Notes: generated from the letters alone by a model not told the origin. 64,000 nt of DNA from Eriocheir sinensis (GCF_024679095.1 NC_066535.1:1687672-1751671), one strand, 5' to 3'; positions 44,587 to 61,239 are shown, counted from the first letter of the stretch. A program made the numbers and translations.

Positions 44587-45960
44587 GATCTTCTGTGAGG
44601 TGCCAAGTTTTCGAACCGAATGTTAGAACTGACAGTATACACTGAGTTGTACACCGTTCTTTCAAGGAGAGCGGCAGGTATTGTCATATTCAGCAAAAGG
44701 GAGCCATCCCAATCTACTCTCTTTGGGTGATCACCGAGTGTTTCAGATGTGTGTATTCTACTTTTATGGAACATCTAAGTTCAACAGCTCATTATTCTCG
44801 ACACTGTGCAATTCGCTGAAGAATTATTCCCCAATTCTAAGTACATCTTTCGCAGTATTTGTTACAGGAAATTGCGTCTTATTGGGCAAACGCCTCTGAT
44901 TAAACATCTGATTAAGACAAATCTTTTCAGTTGTTTTCATGTTTCTGCCATTCTTTCAGAGTCTTTAATCTTGTCCAATTCGCATTCACAGTTATCGCTT
45001 ACTTTCCTACTGTTAAGTTTTATCAGTTATGTCAAATTTCATCCCTTCTAGTTCATTTTGTATATTTTTGTGCTTCTGTATGAAATATTTTGTGTCGTCC
45101 GCCACTGTTCAGAGATGTCTTTCTTTTAATTCCCGGTGCTGTTTCCATTGCAATCATAATTTATTTGGCGACTACTTCCGTTTTCAGTTAGTACAAATAT
45201 TCGATTAGTTTTATTTTAAAATTACTTCAGCCTTTTCTCCGACTGTAAAACTGTTAAGATATTTTTTTTTATTAATGACTTTTTATTCTTTCTTATTTTA
45301 GGTCTAAGTCCAGTTCAAATCTCATCAATCGGTGGTCAGTGGGTTCAGGCACATACTTGGTACTGTTACCTCCTTTACCTTGTCCGGATTTCCAGCTGAA
45401 GCCTGCACGTGTCAGTTTCGTTCAACATCTCCCCGTTCGGAGTCTTTCTAGTACCTTTACTGTTCGCTCCTTAATGGAAAAAATGCAAATGACCAAATCT
45501 ATTTCTGCTTTTTCCATTAGTTGATATTCTCTCTTGCTCCTTGATTCCATTTTCAAACTATCATTTGCTGTTTCTACAGCATTTTTGCTCCCAACTTTGT
45601 CGTAAAGGTTTCCCAAGACTTGAAAACTAGGTTTTATACCTCTTCACTGCTTTTTTCATATCTGTTTAGAACTTCTTTACTTCAATGTCATCCTAAGTTG
45701 ATGTTGGTACGAAAACTTGAAGCATTTTGCTTGTATTCAGCCTGAATAATGATTCGTCACTCAATCAATCGTGTTGATATTTGTTCTAAAGTTCCTTGCT
45801 AAGCTCTTGCTCAGCAATAGAAACAACATCAATTTCCATTCTATCCTTATAACTTTCGTGTAATATGGAGATTCATGTCCGTCAACCATTATTATGAGCG
45901 CCTCACCCGTTTCCCTAACCAGAGCCATGACTCCAGCAATGTATTTCAGCTCTCCAAACA
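44586..45960 (-). mobile_element. RTE-like LINE remnant with internal deletion
   Basis: On the minus strand an endonuclease-like end is marked by EKAEIDLVI near 45500 and TDHRLMRFELDLDL near 45320, matching the (S)DHR motif of these endonucleases. The post-RT motif CILSVLTFGSKTWHLTEDLE lies near 44600. Only about 700 bases separate them, where a full element has a complete reverse transcriptase, so most of the RT domain is missing or unrecognisable. The 5' limit is uncertain. Confidence 0.5.
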
Positions 45961-46199
45961 ATATAACTTAGTTACTTTTGCTTGCTAATGTCATAAAATT
46001 TAAGTTGCCAGGACCAGAAATTAAAACACCCTGATTCTAATCCCTACAAACAAATAATAAAAACATATGAGCTCTTTTACTCGGCTGCCTACGGTACGTA
46101 TCTCACGAAGGCTCTCCAAAAGTCAAGAAAAAAAAAATGAAAATAGTTTAATTACTTGACGTCGTTGTAAAGTCAAACACCAAAAATGTTTTTATGACG
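45961..46199. other. Spacer, nothing seen
   Basis: AT-rich. Confidence 0.4.
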
Positions 46200-47078
46200 C
46201 CGGTGTGGTGTCATCTGCCATCCACGTATCCTAAGACATCCTATCCTGATCAGCGCATGCGCGGAACCCGATGTTTACAAACACAGTGTTGATATCGTAG
46301 TTTGTCCAGACAAGATGGCGACAAGACATACATGGAGTGTAGGTTATCTCTTATCACATTTACCGACATACAAGGGGGGCAGGTAGCCGCAGGTTATCTC
46401 TTTTATCACATTTACCGACATACAAGGGGTGCAGGTTATCTCTTTCATCACATTTACCGATGTACAAGGGGTGCAGGTTATCTCTTTTATCACATTTACC
46501 GACATACAAGTGGTGTAGGTTATCTCTTTTATCACATTTACCGATGTACAAGGGGTGCAGGTTATCTCTTTTATCACATTTACCGATGTACAAGGGGTGC
46601 AGGTTATCTCTTTCATCACATTTACCGATGTACAAGGGGTGCAGGTTATCTCTTTTATCACATTTACCGATGTACAAGGGGTGCAGGTTATCTCTTTCAT
46701 CACATTTACCGATGTACAAGGGGTGCAGGTTATCTCTTTTATCACATTTACCGACATACAAGGGGTGCAGGCTATCTCTTTTATCACATTTACCGACATA
46801 CAAGTGGTGTAGGTTATCTCTTTTATCACATTTACTGGCATACAAAGGGTGCAGTAAGAAACTATAACATTTCAAGCGATTTTCAAATTTAAAACATACG
46901 ACATCATTTACTTAAAAAAAATAAATAAACTTAGGTGGGACGGATCACAATAGGCAGTCGACAAAAGACACGGTACCGTGTCGAAATTCAGCCACCTTTT
47001 GTTTGTAAACAAAGCCCGCGCAAGCGCAATCAGGATGGGATGTCTTAGGACACGTGGATGGCAGATGACACACACCGG
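46200..47078. mobile_element. MITE-like element with terminal inverted repeats
   Basis: 46200-46284 and 46999-47078 are inverted copies. They share GTGTCATCTGCCATCCACGT, CCTAAGACATC and GTTTACAAACA, with scattered mismatches. The 715-base interior is mostly a 42-bp minisatellite. No transposase is present and no clear target-site duplication is seen, so the superfamily is unknown. The ends start CCGGTGTG. Confidence 0.75.
46341..46856. repeat. 42-bp minisatellite, about 12 units
   Basis: AGGTTATCTC recurs at 46391, 46433, 46475 and every 42 bases to 46811; the unit before 46391 is 50 bases. Each unit also has ATCACATTTACCGA and ACAAGGGGTGCAG. The period is a multiple of three, so frames on both strands stay open with repeats such as YLFYHIYRCTRGAG. 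These are not treated as genes. Confidence 0.96.
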
Positions 47079-48654
<1,576 letters not shown>

Positions 48655-48965
48655 TTTACGTCTTCGCCTGTGGTGCCGGTAGGCTTGTTTGGAGGGGCCT
48701 GATGGTATGGCCCAGCCCGTTGTGGCGCAGGCAAGTGTTGATAGTGGCGCCATCTTGCATTGGCTCATGCTGCCCCCCCCCGGAGCTTATCTCTAATCCT
48801 AGAATCTAGAGTCCGGGTTGATAGGTGGTCTTCAGGACAGCATGTGGGTAGTCTTAGGCCACTCGGCGGCGGCTGAAAAATCTCAACTTGGTGTCACCGG
48901 GCGGGGCGCGAACCCGCGTCGTCTTGAACGCGGCGCCGTCACGCTATCCACTCAGTCACCCCCTC
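48655..48965 (-). mobile_element. tRNA-derived SINE (family 1), full length
   Basis: Same family as 23896-24232 on the opposite strand. The A box TGACTGAGTGG is at 48948-48958 (minus) and the B-box region GGGTTCGCGCCCC at 48903-48915. The body has GCCGAGTGGCCTAAGACTAC, and the end is ACGT plus poly-A. Confidence 0.85.
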
Positions 48966-49729
48966 CCCATACTTGCAATTAAAGGAAAAATAGTATGATT
49001 GAAAAGGTATTATACAGTGGACAAGAAAATAAAAAACGTCACCCATACTCCGTTTTCTGTCATCGGACCCACTGAGGCAGTATGACGTCACCTCGTCTAC
49101 CACGCTTCTCCCGCACGCGCGTGCCGGGTGCCGCACCTCCCCTGTAATGCTGCCCTGCACCGCCTGCACGGCCCGTGTGAATGCGGCGTGTGGCGGGGCT
49201 CTCATCACAAGGGCCTGAAGGATACACGCGGGAGTGGTTAGCCTGGCAGTAGGGCAACACTTCGGGTAACGAGGAAAATTAAGCAAGGACATAAAATGAG
49301 TGTAAGCTTATTACCATTTTCATAATTTAATTACAAGCTTTTCATCCAAATTAATGCTATATCGTAAATTGGCAGTCTTTTTTAAGATGTGTAACTAAAA
49401 AAAGTTATTTAAATAGCAGTACAAAGAAAATTCGGAATTCTTAGAAAATAAAATACAACACAACCCAAAATACTTCGTCGTTTTTTTTATTTCTATTCCT
49501 ATTTCCGTGTCAAACAATATGCACAAAGCCCACAACTTTCACGTCCCGCCACGACCAAAAACACGGGGCGCATGAGCATCTGGTCCATTCACTACAGTAC
49601 CGCCGCTTTCACTAAAACTTACAGGCACAGAAGCAAGTGAATTTACGATATTATGTCATTACTACTTTCATTATATTAGTATGATCATGGTGGGTATAAA
49701 GTCATGAAAATGTCTATTGGTTAACACTT
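48966..49729. other. No gene seen; CpG-rich patch 49080-49260
   Basis: The CpG-rich patch is open on the minus strand but has no recognised motif. A TGACGTCA site lies at 49083-49090. Confidence 0.5.
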
Positions 49730-49800
49730 GCGTCACAAAATGACCTCAAATGAATGTATGACAAATGTCCTACGCTTAAAAGCTCTTTTTGTGTTTGTAA
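49730..49800 (+). repeat. 71-bp exact direct repeat, copy 1
   Basis: Identical base for base to 50300-50370. Starts GCGTCACAAAATGACC and ends GTGTTTGTAA. Confidence 0.95.
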
Positions 49801-49975
49801 AGTTACAGTTCCGTTCGTCCGCTGTTTGTTGAAGGAGTTGCGACAAAATTAGGTGTTAGTGAAACACCTGCACTAAAGCATGTGGAAAGAGGAGCCGGAT
49901 GACAACTGAAAACCTTAAAGGAGTGAATGACGAGACAGGACTTATATCGAACCCTTCGGTTACTCGCTCTGCATA

Positions 49976-50370
<395 letters not shown>

Positions 50371-50636
50371 CACCTGCACTACGTTCACCACGTTCTGATC
50401 AAAGCTGGACTCGTCATCTCCAGCAAGTACCCTTCCGACATGAGCAAGGCGCTTTATCGTAAATCTCTGGCTATTGCCGGGTCCTATACACACCACACAC
50501 CCTAGCGCACTTGCTCGAGGGGGGGACAGTTACCACTCGTCAGCGGAAAAATCCCGGCCTGTGCGGGGATCGAACCCCCGTCTGCCCAGCCGCGAAGCCT
50601 GGTAGCGCAGAACTTTAACCACTGAGCTGCCGGAGC

Positions 50637-50640
<4 letters not shown>
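50371..50640 (-). mobile_element. tRNA-derived SINE (family 4)
   Basis: On the minus strand, an A-box region GCAGCTCAGTGG at 50619-50630 and a B box GGGGGTTCGATCCCC near 50565-50579 form a well-preserved tRNA-like head. The following body contains GGACCCGGCAATAGCCAGAG and GGTACTTGCTGGAGATGACG. The continuous non-tRNA body is why I call it a SINE and not a tRNA gene. Confidence 0.75.

Positions 50641-50699
<59 letters not shown>
50639..50699. repeat. (TG)n microsatellite
   Basis: Pure TG run at the 5' side of the SINE. Confidence 0.97.
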
Positions 50700-50705
<6 letters not shown>

Positions 50706-51642
50706 GAGAGCACTGTATATTTTAGCATTTTTTCATGATTAGGGCAGCAGAAAATCTTGCTTTCATTTCAAGCTCGGCATGACGCGCTGCACCTTTTTGG
50801 CTTCGTTCCCTCCACAACTGAGTGGCTGGTAAGCACTTCGAGCCACTGATGCAGAACGTGTGCGAAAATATGAGCATTTGGGAGAAAAAGGCAAATATAA
50901 AAGATCGTTTTTTTTTTTGTTGTTGTTCAAAGTGATTTCATTATTGACTGTAGAGCGTTTGCATGCTATTAAAGTAAGCAATATATTTACTAGTATTTCA
51001 AGGGAGTGTCGTGCTATACAATATTTTTTTTCTCCTGAAACAAACCTAATTGCTGTGTCAGTCAATATATCATATGATGTCCCCAGGGAGATTTGAGTGT
51101 AATCAAGCTAGCAATGAACTGGAGGAAGCTGTGGAAGAAGACGGGTGGGAGAAGGGTTGTGAGAAAGGGGGTTCAGAAGGGAAAAAAGAAAGGAGAAACG
51201 TTGGAAAATACGAAGATTATAAAAAAAAACGTTTCATCCTGAGATAAAGGAAACGCCATTATATAGGTCGAGTGGCAAAGAGAAGAAAAGATGAAACTGA
51301 ATCATGTAGAAATAAAATGAAACGGAATAACCGTGAAACGTACAAATAGTCAGTGAGGAGCCACGAAATGAGTAGCGCAGTTTCCAACAATGTTCCCAGT
51401 GGCCAGCAATGCTCCGCTTGTTTAAAGTGCATTGCGGTAACATGATTAGCATACGAGGACGCAAAATGTTCATGGCGTTTGTCATTTAAAAAATTTAAGC
51501 CATTAAATAGGAACACAAATACTGTGGTGTATTTTCAATGCAAAGCTGCAATGCTTTATCTACGTTACCATTTATATTATGAGTAATATGTGTCACTTAT
51601 GTTATGGAAAATGTCTCAAACTATATGGGGAAGTAAATACCA

Positions 51643-51680
<38 letters not shown>

Positions 51681-51742
51681 TGATGATTCAACTATAACAA
51701 AAATATATAACCTTAAGGCAACTACTGATAAGAATAAGGCAG
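50700..51742. other. No gene seen; (CA)n at 51645-51676
   Basis: AT-rich and apparently unique. Confidence 0.5.
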
Positions 51743-52088
51743 CTACTATCCATATCAGACCCTATGACATACCGTTTTTCGCAAATATCGTTCAAACGAA
51801 GACTCGGATCAGCATGGGACTTTGGCACACATTGTTTCACACACTCCGCTAGTTTTTGACGCTATTGTGCAATGCCAGATGCGGTTAATTATGGCGTTTA
51901 CTCTTGACTGTGATGGCAAGACCTGCGTGAGCCACTTACACATTCGAACAGGTGAGGCGTGACGTATTTGTGACGTGTATCCACCACCTACCTCCACCCC
52001 TGGCTTCCCCTACTCCCATCCTTCCTTTTCCCTCCCTCCTGGCCTCCTCCTCCCCCGCACTCTCTCCCCCCGCCATCTTTCTCCCCCA

Positions 52089-52135
<47 letters not shown>

Positions 52136-52170
52136 CGTACATGCGATGTGAAGCTTTGCACACATATGAC
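51743..52170 (+). repeat. Left arm of inverted duplication
   Basis: The reverse complement matches 52716-53135. Shared landmarks include GACATACCGTTTTTCGCAAA, TTAATTATGGCGTTTACTC and TGTATCCACCACCTACCTCC. A (CT)n tract at 52092-52133 lies in the arm. Both arms have a 62-codon frame, but it lacks an ATG and varies between arms. Confidence 0.85.
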
Positions 52171-52715
52171 TTGTCTATAATAGCGAATAACTCGAAAGTA
52201 TATGCTAAGTATGGTCTGGTGTTTTATGCACACGACTCTGATTCCTGTTCCAGCGTAACTGGATGTTGCTTAAGTACTGTATGAGGTTTGTTTGGCAATT
52301 ATACACCCATTGAAAGTTGTACGAGTATATGACCCTCCTTCCCGCAGGTTACGTTGAGCGTATGATGGGATGAAGCACGTAGGTGACGCTTGATCATTTA
52401 TAGGAAATCGCGTAAGAGACGGAAAGGAATAAAGGTGGAATTGAAGCGGGAATTCATTGCAGAGTAAAATCGTGAGACGATATTGGAGAAATATATGAAT
52501 ATTTTATTCTGATATTAGGAAAAGACTGCCATACGATATTGGCTCATGTAGATATGTTAAAAAGTCATAGCAGACAAAAATAGACAGCTGGTAAATGATG
52601 GGTGGAATAATAATGTAAATAACTGACCACATAATGTTACTTTAATATTTATCACCATCAACAAACAGGTCATCCTCGTCATCACTGTTGATGCTGATGC
52701 AGACGGCAAATAATT
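52171..52715. other. Spacer of inverted duplication
   Basis: About 545 bases with no transposase or other gene seen. Confidence 0.5.
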
Positions 52716-53135
52716 TCATACGTGTGCATGGACTCGTACCTCGTGTACAGCGCAAGTGAGAGAGAGAGAGGGGGGGGGGGGGAGAATGGGGGAGAAAGAT
52801 GGCGGGGGGAGAGAGTGCGGGGGAGAAGGAGGAGGGTAGGAGGGAGGGAAAGGGAGGGATGGGAGTAGGGAAAGCCAGGGGTGGAGGTAGGTGGTGGATA
52901 CACGTCACAAATAGGTCACGCCTCACTCGTTCGAATGTGTAAGCGGCTGACGCAGGTCTTGCCATCACAGTCAAGAGTAAACGCCATAATTAACCCCATC
53001 TGGCAATGCACAATAGCGTCAAAAATGAGCGGATTGTGTGAAACTAGCTGTGCCAAAGCCCCATGCTGATCCGAGTCTTCATTTGAAAGATATTTGCGAA
53101 AAACGGTATGTCATGGGGTCTGACATGGATAGTAG
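52716..53135 (-). repeat. Right arm of inverted duplication
   Basis: Inverted partner of 51743-52170. The CT tract is replaced here by a short GA run plus a run of G at 52771-52782. Confidence 0.85.
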
Positions 53136-55075
53136 TTATGAGCACGTCAAATAAGAAAACGCATTCAAAGTACTCAAATAGGCAGTTTGCTTGTGCTAAT
53201 CGCAATCAGAAGTGTTTTTATCATTATTGCCCCCCCCCCCCCCCTAAAATAATATTACTGCTACGAAATAATGTCGAAAAGAATAGTCGCCATAAACACT
53301 CATCTGCGCACCACGATAGGGACGCACACCTCGGCAGTCCAGCAACAAGCGATTCAGTGTTGTGTCGATTCGAGAGTCAGTAACATGTCTCTAGACCGCC
53401 ATAGAAATCTTCGTCCAGCGATTTTCATACATCTATTGGGTGCCATAATCTATAGTTGTTGCTAATGAACGGCGGGGGAGCAAGAGTAAGCAGTGGCGAA
53501 GAACGATGTGGGTTCAGTTCCACGTTTCGAGCCAGCTCTGTGCTCGCGAGTCGGCCTGCGTCCCGCTGCCAGGCGTGTGACCACGGCCACCTACTGCCTT
53601 CCTTCCCCACCACAATGGCCAAGCATTATCCTATACTAATGCACCCGTAAAGAGGCATTAAAGATAGCATTATTATTGCAAATGATTTGGTCCAGCAGAA
53701 GCTCAAGCAATGCATTATAAAATGTACGAAACTAGCTTGCGAGCATTCAACAATTATTAATAACCAGCCGTCACTTTTTTTTTAAAGTCAAGTAAATTAC
53801 ACACATCAAACAGCACCAATGAAGGCCATTATTTGGGAAAGCAGCTCACGGATTACGAGTGACGACGAAATCAGTGGACAGGTGCTTAACCATAATCTTA
53901 CCTTGTCCTTTCGGCGGGGCGGGTAGACGGTATCAGCTGTCCACGCCTCCTGCTGCACAGCCACCATTACCACGTCTGCCAGCTTTGTCCTGTCCAGTCT
54001 CCTCGTCTTAGGTCTGAAACACCCTTTCCAGTTCCATCGTGTCTATCAGTCTCGTGTTAGGTTTAAAACACTCGTTCCACGGGCATGTTCACAAAAGATA
54101 ATATATACAACAAATCTCACTGACATTAGACCACACTCTCCACCCCGCCGGTTGGTGACTGTCCACTTCTCGAATGTTGCCAGGCTCTTGAGCCCACGAT
54201 ATCGTACAATGCAAACTATATTATTTTTTGCCTCTTTTTATGAGTGCTGATGCATTGATATACGACTGTTCAACCTTGTAAAACTTGCAGCCGAAGACAG
54301 CACTGCCAGGAGCTTCCTTGACTCGATTATACATATTTTATTCAGTCGACCCCTACGTCACCCTGAACTTGCCAATCACTTATTTATTAGCTGATACAAG
54401 ACGCTCCTTTATATACAAACTAAGAGAGACACCTGTAAGATCAAATATACATATGTAAGTATATTCACACCTAAAATTCATTAAAAAAAATACCAAGAGT
54501 GAATTTTTTCAGCGTCTAAAACATCACGATTTTATTGAGTGCGTAGCAGAACACATACATGAGAGATGTTGCGACTGCAAGGACGGAGGTGTGATGGAGG
54601 CAAGAGTGGAGGAATGATATTCATAAAATTAAGACTCCAAACTCAATTATTTTATTTTCACATTGCTTCCTTTTGAATCACCTTAAAATAGTAGTACAAA
54701 GGCTTAGTCTATAAATTACGAACACTATACAGACCGAAAAGTTGTCTGGGCAGGAACTGGTCTGGCGGTACTTACACATTTACCTTAGGTCGTTATGGCA
54801 GGCGTGTTTTTCATGAGGTAGTGATCACACAGTACGTGGCATGACGCGACACACACGTTGATTTTGTCTTGAAATAACAATATTACATATCGTTTTACTT
54901 TACGTGTTACGTCACAACTGTCACAAATATTGCATTGTCAACATATTACTGAACTTTTTTTTTTTTATCTTATGATACAGGGATTGAAGATGATAAACAA
55001 CGTCAGCTAAGTGCTGCTCCAAAAGAAGTGAAGGTAGTTTACTTGACCCCATCTGACCTGACCTGACGTTTTTTG
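53136..55075. other. 1.9 kb without a recognised gene
   Basis: A run of C lies at 53230-53244. An imperfect duplication of about 50 bp occurs at 53994-54080 (TTAGGTCTGAAACACCC-type sequence twice). GC-rich 53460-53600 is open in two frames without motif. Confidence 0.5.
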
Positions 55076-57240
55076 TGACGTCACACACACACACACACCC
55101 ACACCCACACACACACACGTGAGGTCCGGAATACTCTGGCAGTGATGAGCCGAGGGCAGCATCGCCCCTCCACAGGCTCCAAAAGCACTATCACAAAATA
55201 TTTAATTTCAAAGCAATAGAATTATTCGTCGCCATAGGCATATGAAGAAAAGTATTTCCTGCATATCCACGCATTTACAATAGAGGGCGCCTAACTAGAC
55301 AATATCTAAAGTACGTCTTCATAGTCTTATTTATGAAGACTGAAAAAAAAAGATTGTTTATTGGTGCACATTCACTCGTACCTTCATTGCTTAGCTATGT
55401 TACAAGTAAACACTCGTCACCATAAGTGAGTGACACACAACACACATGTCTGCTGTGTCTTTGTTGGTAAGACAATCTTGAACCCAATCCTCCTGTTGCG
55501 TAGTAGCGCTGTTCACGAGTGACCAGTTCTAGATTCAGGTCAGCAATTAGTGCCTCACCTCGTGTTTTGGATGTCACAATATTCCAATTCATGGCTGCGA
55601 ATATTGCACCAACATCTGGTGCCATAGGAATTTGCACTCTACTAAATCAGGAGAGTAATGGAGCAGTTCCTGACCCGTTCTGGCCGATGGGTCGCAGGGA
55701 AGGAGTGGAGGCAGTGTTAGCCGCGGCAACCTAGAGGTGACGTTATGGAGCAGGTCACTAAACGTGCTTCTAATGAGGACTTCGTAAATTCAGGAAAATC
55801 TTGCGTTATCAAAGGACGTCTGAGGCACTGGGGATGGAATCCTTGAGGATGAGGAAAGGGGAAGCGCTGTGCACTCGACTCCAGTCCTTTTCATCTTTCC
55901 TTTGGAAAAGGGTGAAGATAAGAACTCGCAAACGTGTATCCAGACACTTTTGTGTGTCCTCTCGAAGTCGGAGAGGTTGTATAATGGACTACTTTATATA
56001 AACCTCCAACGCTCTTTAAAAAATGCGACACGTAGGGGAGAGGGAAAATTTGCATAGGTAAGCCCAACCACTCCTGTTATTTTCTTCGAAACTATTATGG
56101 GAGGTTTAGAAAATCGAGTCGTAGAAGCTAGTGTGGCCCTGGAGGTGTGACTGGCGGGCCGGAAGAGAGTTTTGCAGGTGAGCGGCCACATGACTCCTGC
56201 TCAGGGACGCCTCAAGTCCTTCACAAAACACTTTTAACCTCCTGGGACAGAACATGTGAAGGAGATTTGTCGTATATACATTGATGTGTGAAGTGTTACA
56301 TGCAGTTTCATTTGTTACATAAAAAGATTGCATACATTATTTATAATTAAAAGAAGTCATTCAATATTAATAATACATTACACAGCTCCATTCACTTACT
56401 CATAATTGACAAGAACACGAGATTATCGATTAGTTGATTAGTTTCATACAACAACTAACCAGGAGATACGACCACTGTTCCCTTACAACCCCTGCACGGC
56501 GGCCCCCTGACAGCATGCCGGTGCCCGCATCACGCACCACCCGTCCGCTCGCCAAGCCCTGCCTGCCGGGGAGTGTCAATGCCTCGTATACACTTCAGAG
56601 TCAGTCACTGAGGGTCACTGAGGTCGTGCGTCGCGGCAAGGAAGAGTTAGTGACAAATTCATGTGATATTGCAAATATTAGCGTGCGAGATTTTAAAAGG
56701 TAGTTTTTGTTCTAATGTGCTTTCTTTAGTCCCGTTCAGTTTTCTTGAGAGGCCCGGTGGTTGATCCCAGCCCGTTAATGGCGAAAGCGAATTATAATTT
56801 AAGTGGCTGCCGTGATATAAATCACAAAGTTCATTCATATATCTTCGACTTGTGTATGTGCGTTAGTAGTTTCTGTTCCTTCCGTTTAAAGTTTTGATAC
56901 CTCCTTTTTTGCCTTCATTTATACATCGCCTCATACCATATTCTCTTCAATGTCAGTTAATAAACACGAGTTTTACAAGACTTACTGTGTTTATGCTCAA
57001 GCATAAACGGCACAAACTTTTAAATATCACTTCTCTTAGCCTCGCCTCGGCGAATCTTTACGCTAAACAGCGATCACCAGATCAAAGACTAATCATAGAA
57101 GTTATGTTATTAGACTTTGCATCAGATGTGATAACACACCACCATGCATTTCACTATTCTCTGTGCCGTTACGGAGCAGCCATGACCGACCCAGCAACAA
57201 GGCTCGCTGCTCGTGAAATTGAAAACTAACGAAAGAGTTA
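55076..57240. other. 2.2 kb without a recognised gene; (CA)n at 55081-55120
   Basis: The CA run starts inside a TGACGTCA site at 55076-55083. Several 60-90-codon frames occur, none with a domain or paired splice sites. Confidence 0.5.
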
Positions 57241-57480
57241 ATATTTGAGCTTAAAGAAGAGAGGAGTGAGTGTTGATGTCACGTGACCTTAATCCCGGGT
57301 GATTGCAGAGCAGCGGCGCGTTGGGTTCGTTCACACGCCGCTCCCGCAAACTCGTTAACTTGTGGCCGCCGGCAGAGGCTGTACGGGGGTGCCGACAATT
57401 TTTTTTCACTTCTAGGTGAAAAATGTGAGCACGAGCACCACTGGCGTTTTTCAGTTACGTTTAGAGAAAATGATGTAAGG
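57241..57480. promoter_or_regulatory. CpG-rich patch with palindromic E-box, tentative
   Basis: GTCACGTGAC at 57278-57287 is a perfect 10-base palindrome containing a CACGTG E-box. It sits at the edge of a CpG-rich stretch in otherwise AT-rich DNA. No transcript or start site can be tied to it. Confidence 0.2.
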
Positions 57481-58777
57481 TGAAAGCTGTTGGTAATGGT
57501 AGATTTTGCATATTGAAAGAATTCTTCATTCTCGAGGTAAATAGGATCGAACAATTAAAACTTCCCTAACATTCTTTTGATAGACAAGTGGCAGCATTGC
57601 CTTCCACGTCGAGGTCAATTCTCTTCCTCCAAGGAGAGCGGCGGCAGCGGAGAGAAACTCGTGGCAACACAACTTGAAATTATCATTTGTTAATAGTGAG
57701 TCCAGTTGACGCGGGGCCTCGACAAGTTAAGACATGATAGTTGGGTGGCAGGGCGAAGTGGGCGTCGAGGAGCCGCGATAATGAACGTCAGCAGGGGAGG
57801 AACGGAGCAGCGCGGGAAGACACAGCGTCAAGACACCTGGAAGGAGACACCGAGAGCAGCCGGACATGAGTCTGGACACGGAAAAAAACGGCCACAGCGC
57901 TAAAGCAAAACTAACCTTCCGGAATATACAGGAGCACCGGCAATTAAACTAATACAAATGTGATAGTAATGTAAAGAAAAACAACAACAAAAAAATATAT
58001 ATAACAGGTATAAACGAATGCGAGACACAAGAACACAAACACAAATATACAAAAAAAGCGGTGCGGCAGAGGAACACAAACGGTGATACAGAAACACTGA
58101 TAAACTAAAACACAGATCTAGTGGTATATGAAAACAACACCGAGACGTCAAGAAGATCACAAACGACGAGAAAGAATCACGAACACTGAAACAATCACAC
58201 AGATCAAAAAAACATCCCGTACTTCAGAAAACATTGAGATTATCAGAATAGGGGACACTGGATCTATACAACTATGTAAAGAAGACAGGACTATGCAATG
58301 GTAACACAACCGTGGTAACACACGACATATTCTTAAGTATTTCAACACACAAGAAAGTGAAGTGGCGGAGCAGACTAAAGCATGGGAAGGGGAGAGGAGG
58401 GGCAGGTTGGGGACAGGGATCAGGAAGGGATGAGCGCTTAGAGGAGCAGGAAGAGAAAAAAAGAAAAGAGAAAACAGAGGAAGGGAAATAGAACCAGCTA
58501 CTTAAAGGACGGAGGGACGGTGTCGTGGTGGCAAGGAAGGGAGCGGGAGGAGAGGATGTATTGGGCTGTTTACAGGAGGAAGAGGAGGAGGAGGAGGGCG
58601 TGCAGATGGGAGCGAGGTATTATCTGCACCATTAACTCGAACTTCTCAACCTGAATGACTTGCTACATGCGGAACGAGGCAACAGCGAGAGGGAACCCGC
58701 TTCTTGGTGCTGCCGCTCTCACGACACTTTTGTCCCCAGAAAGAATAAGGCAGCTTTATAACTAACAGCGGGACTAA
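57481..58777. other. No gene seen
   Basis: GC-rich to about 57900, then A-rich to 58370, then purine-rich to 58620. Confidence 0.5.
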
Positions 58778-59017
58778 ACTCACTAGCACCTGTGTAGCTG
58801 AATAAACGACGCCTTTGTATGTAAACTCAACCAGTATCTGTATAGGTCTAATAAGCGACAGCTCAGTATCTGAACTCACTAGCACCTGTGTAGCTCTAAT
58901 AAAGAACATCTGTGTATTTAAATTCAGGAGCACTTTCGTAACTGTAATAACCAACACCTCTGCATATGAACTCACAAGCACCTATGTGGTCGCAATAAAC
59001 CACACCTCTGCCTCTAA
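58778..59017. repeat. Degenerate 48-bp tandem repeat, 5 units
   Basis: Units begin near 58778, 58825, 58874, 58922 and 58970 with ACTCA/ATTCA-like sequence. They share CACCTGTGTAGCT-like and AATAA-like blocks. Plus-strand translation of the later units repeats ELTSTCVALI, KFRSTFVTVI, ELTSTYVVAI. The minus strand repeats ATQVLVS. No start context or domain was found. Confidence 0.65.

Positions 59018-61239
<2,222 letters not shown>

Noticed and set aside
46302..46892. Repetitive 196-codon protein (YLFYHIYR repeats)
   Set aside because: 42-bp minisatellite inside an inverted-repeat element; both strands and three frames are open.
50553..50640. tRNA gene on the minus strand
   Set aside because: Promoter boxes are good, but a SINE body follows continuously, so it is the head of a SINE.
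51809..53069. 62-codon frame present in both arms of the inverted duplication
   Set aside because: No ATG start; differences are scattered and change residues freely, with no sign of selection.
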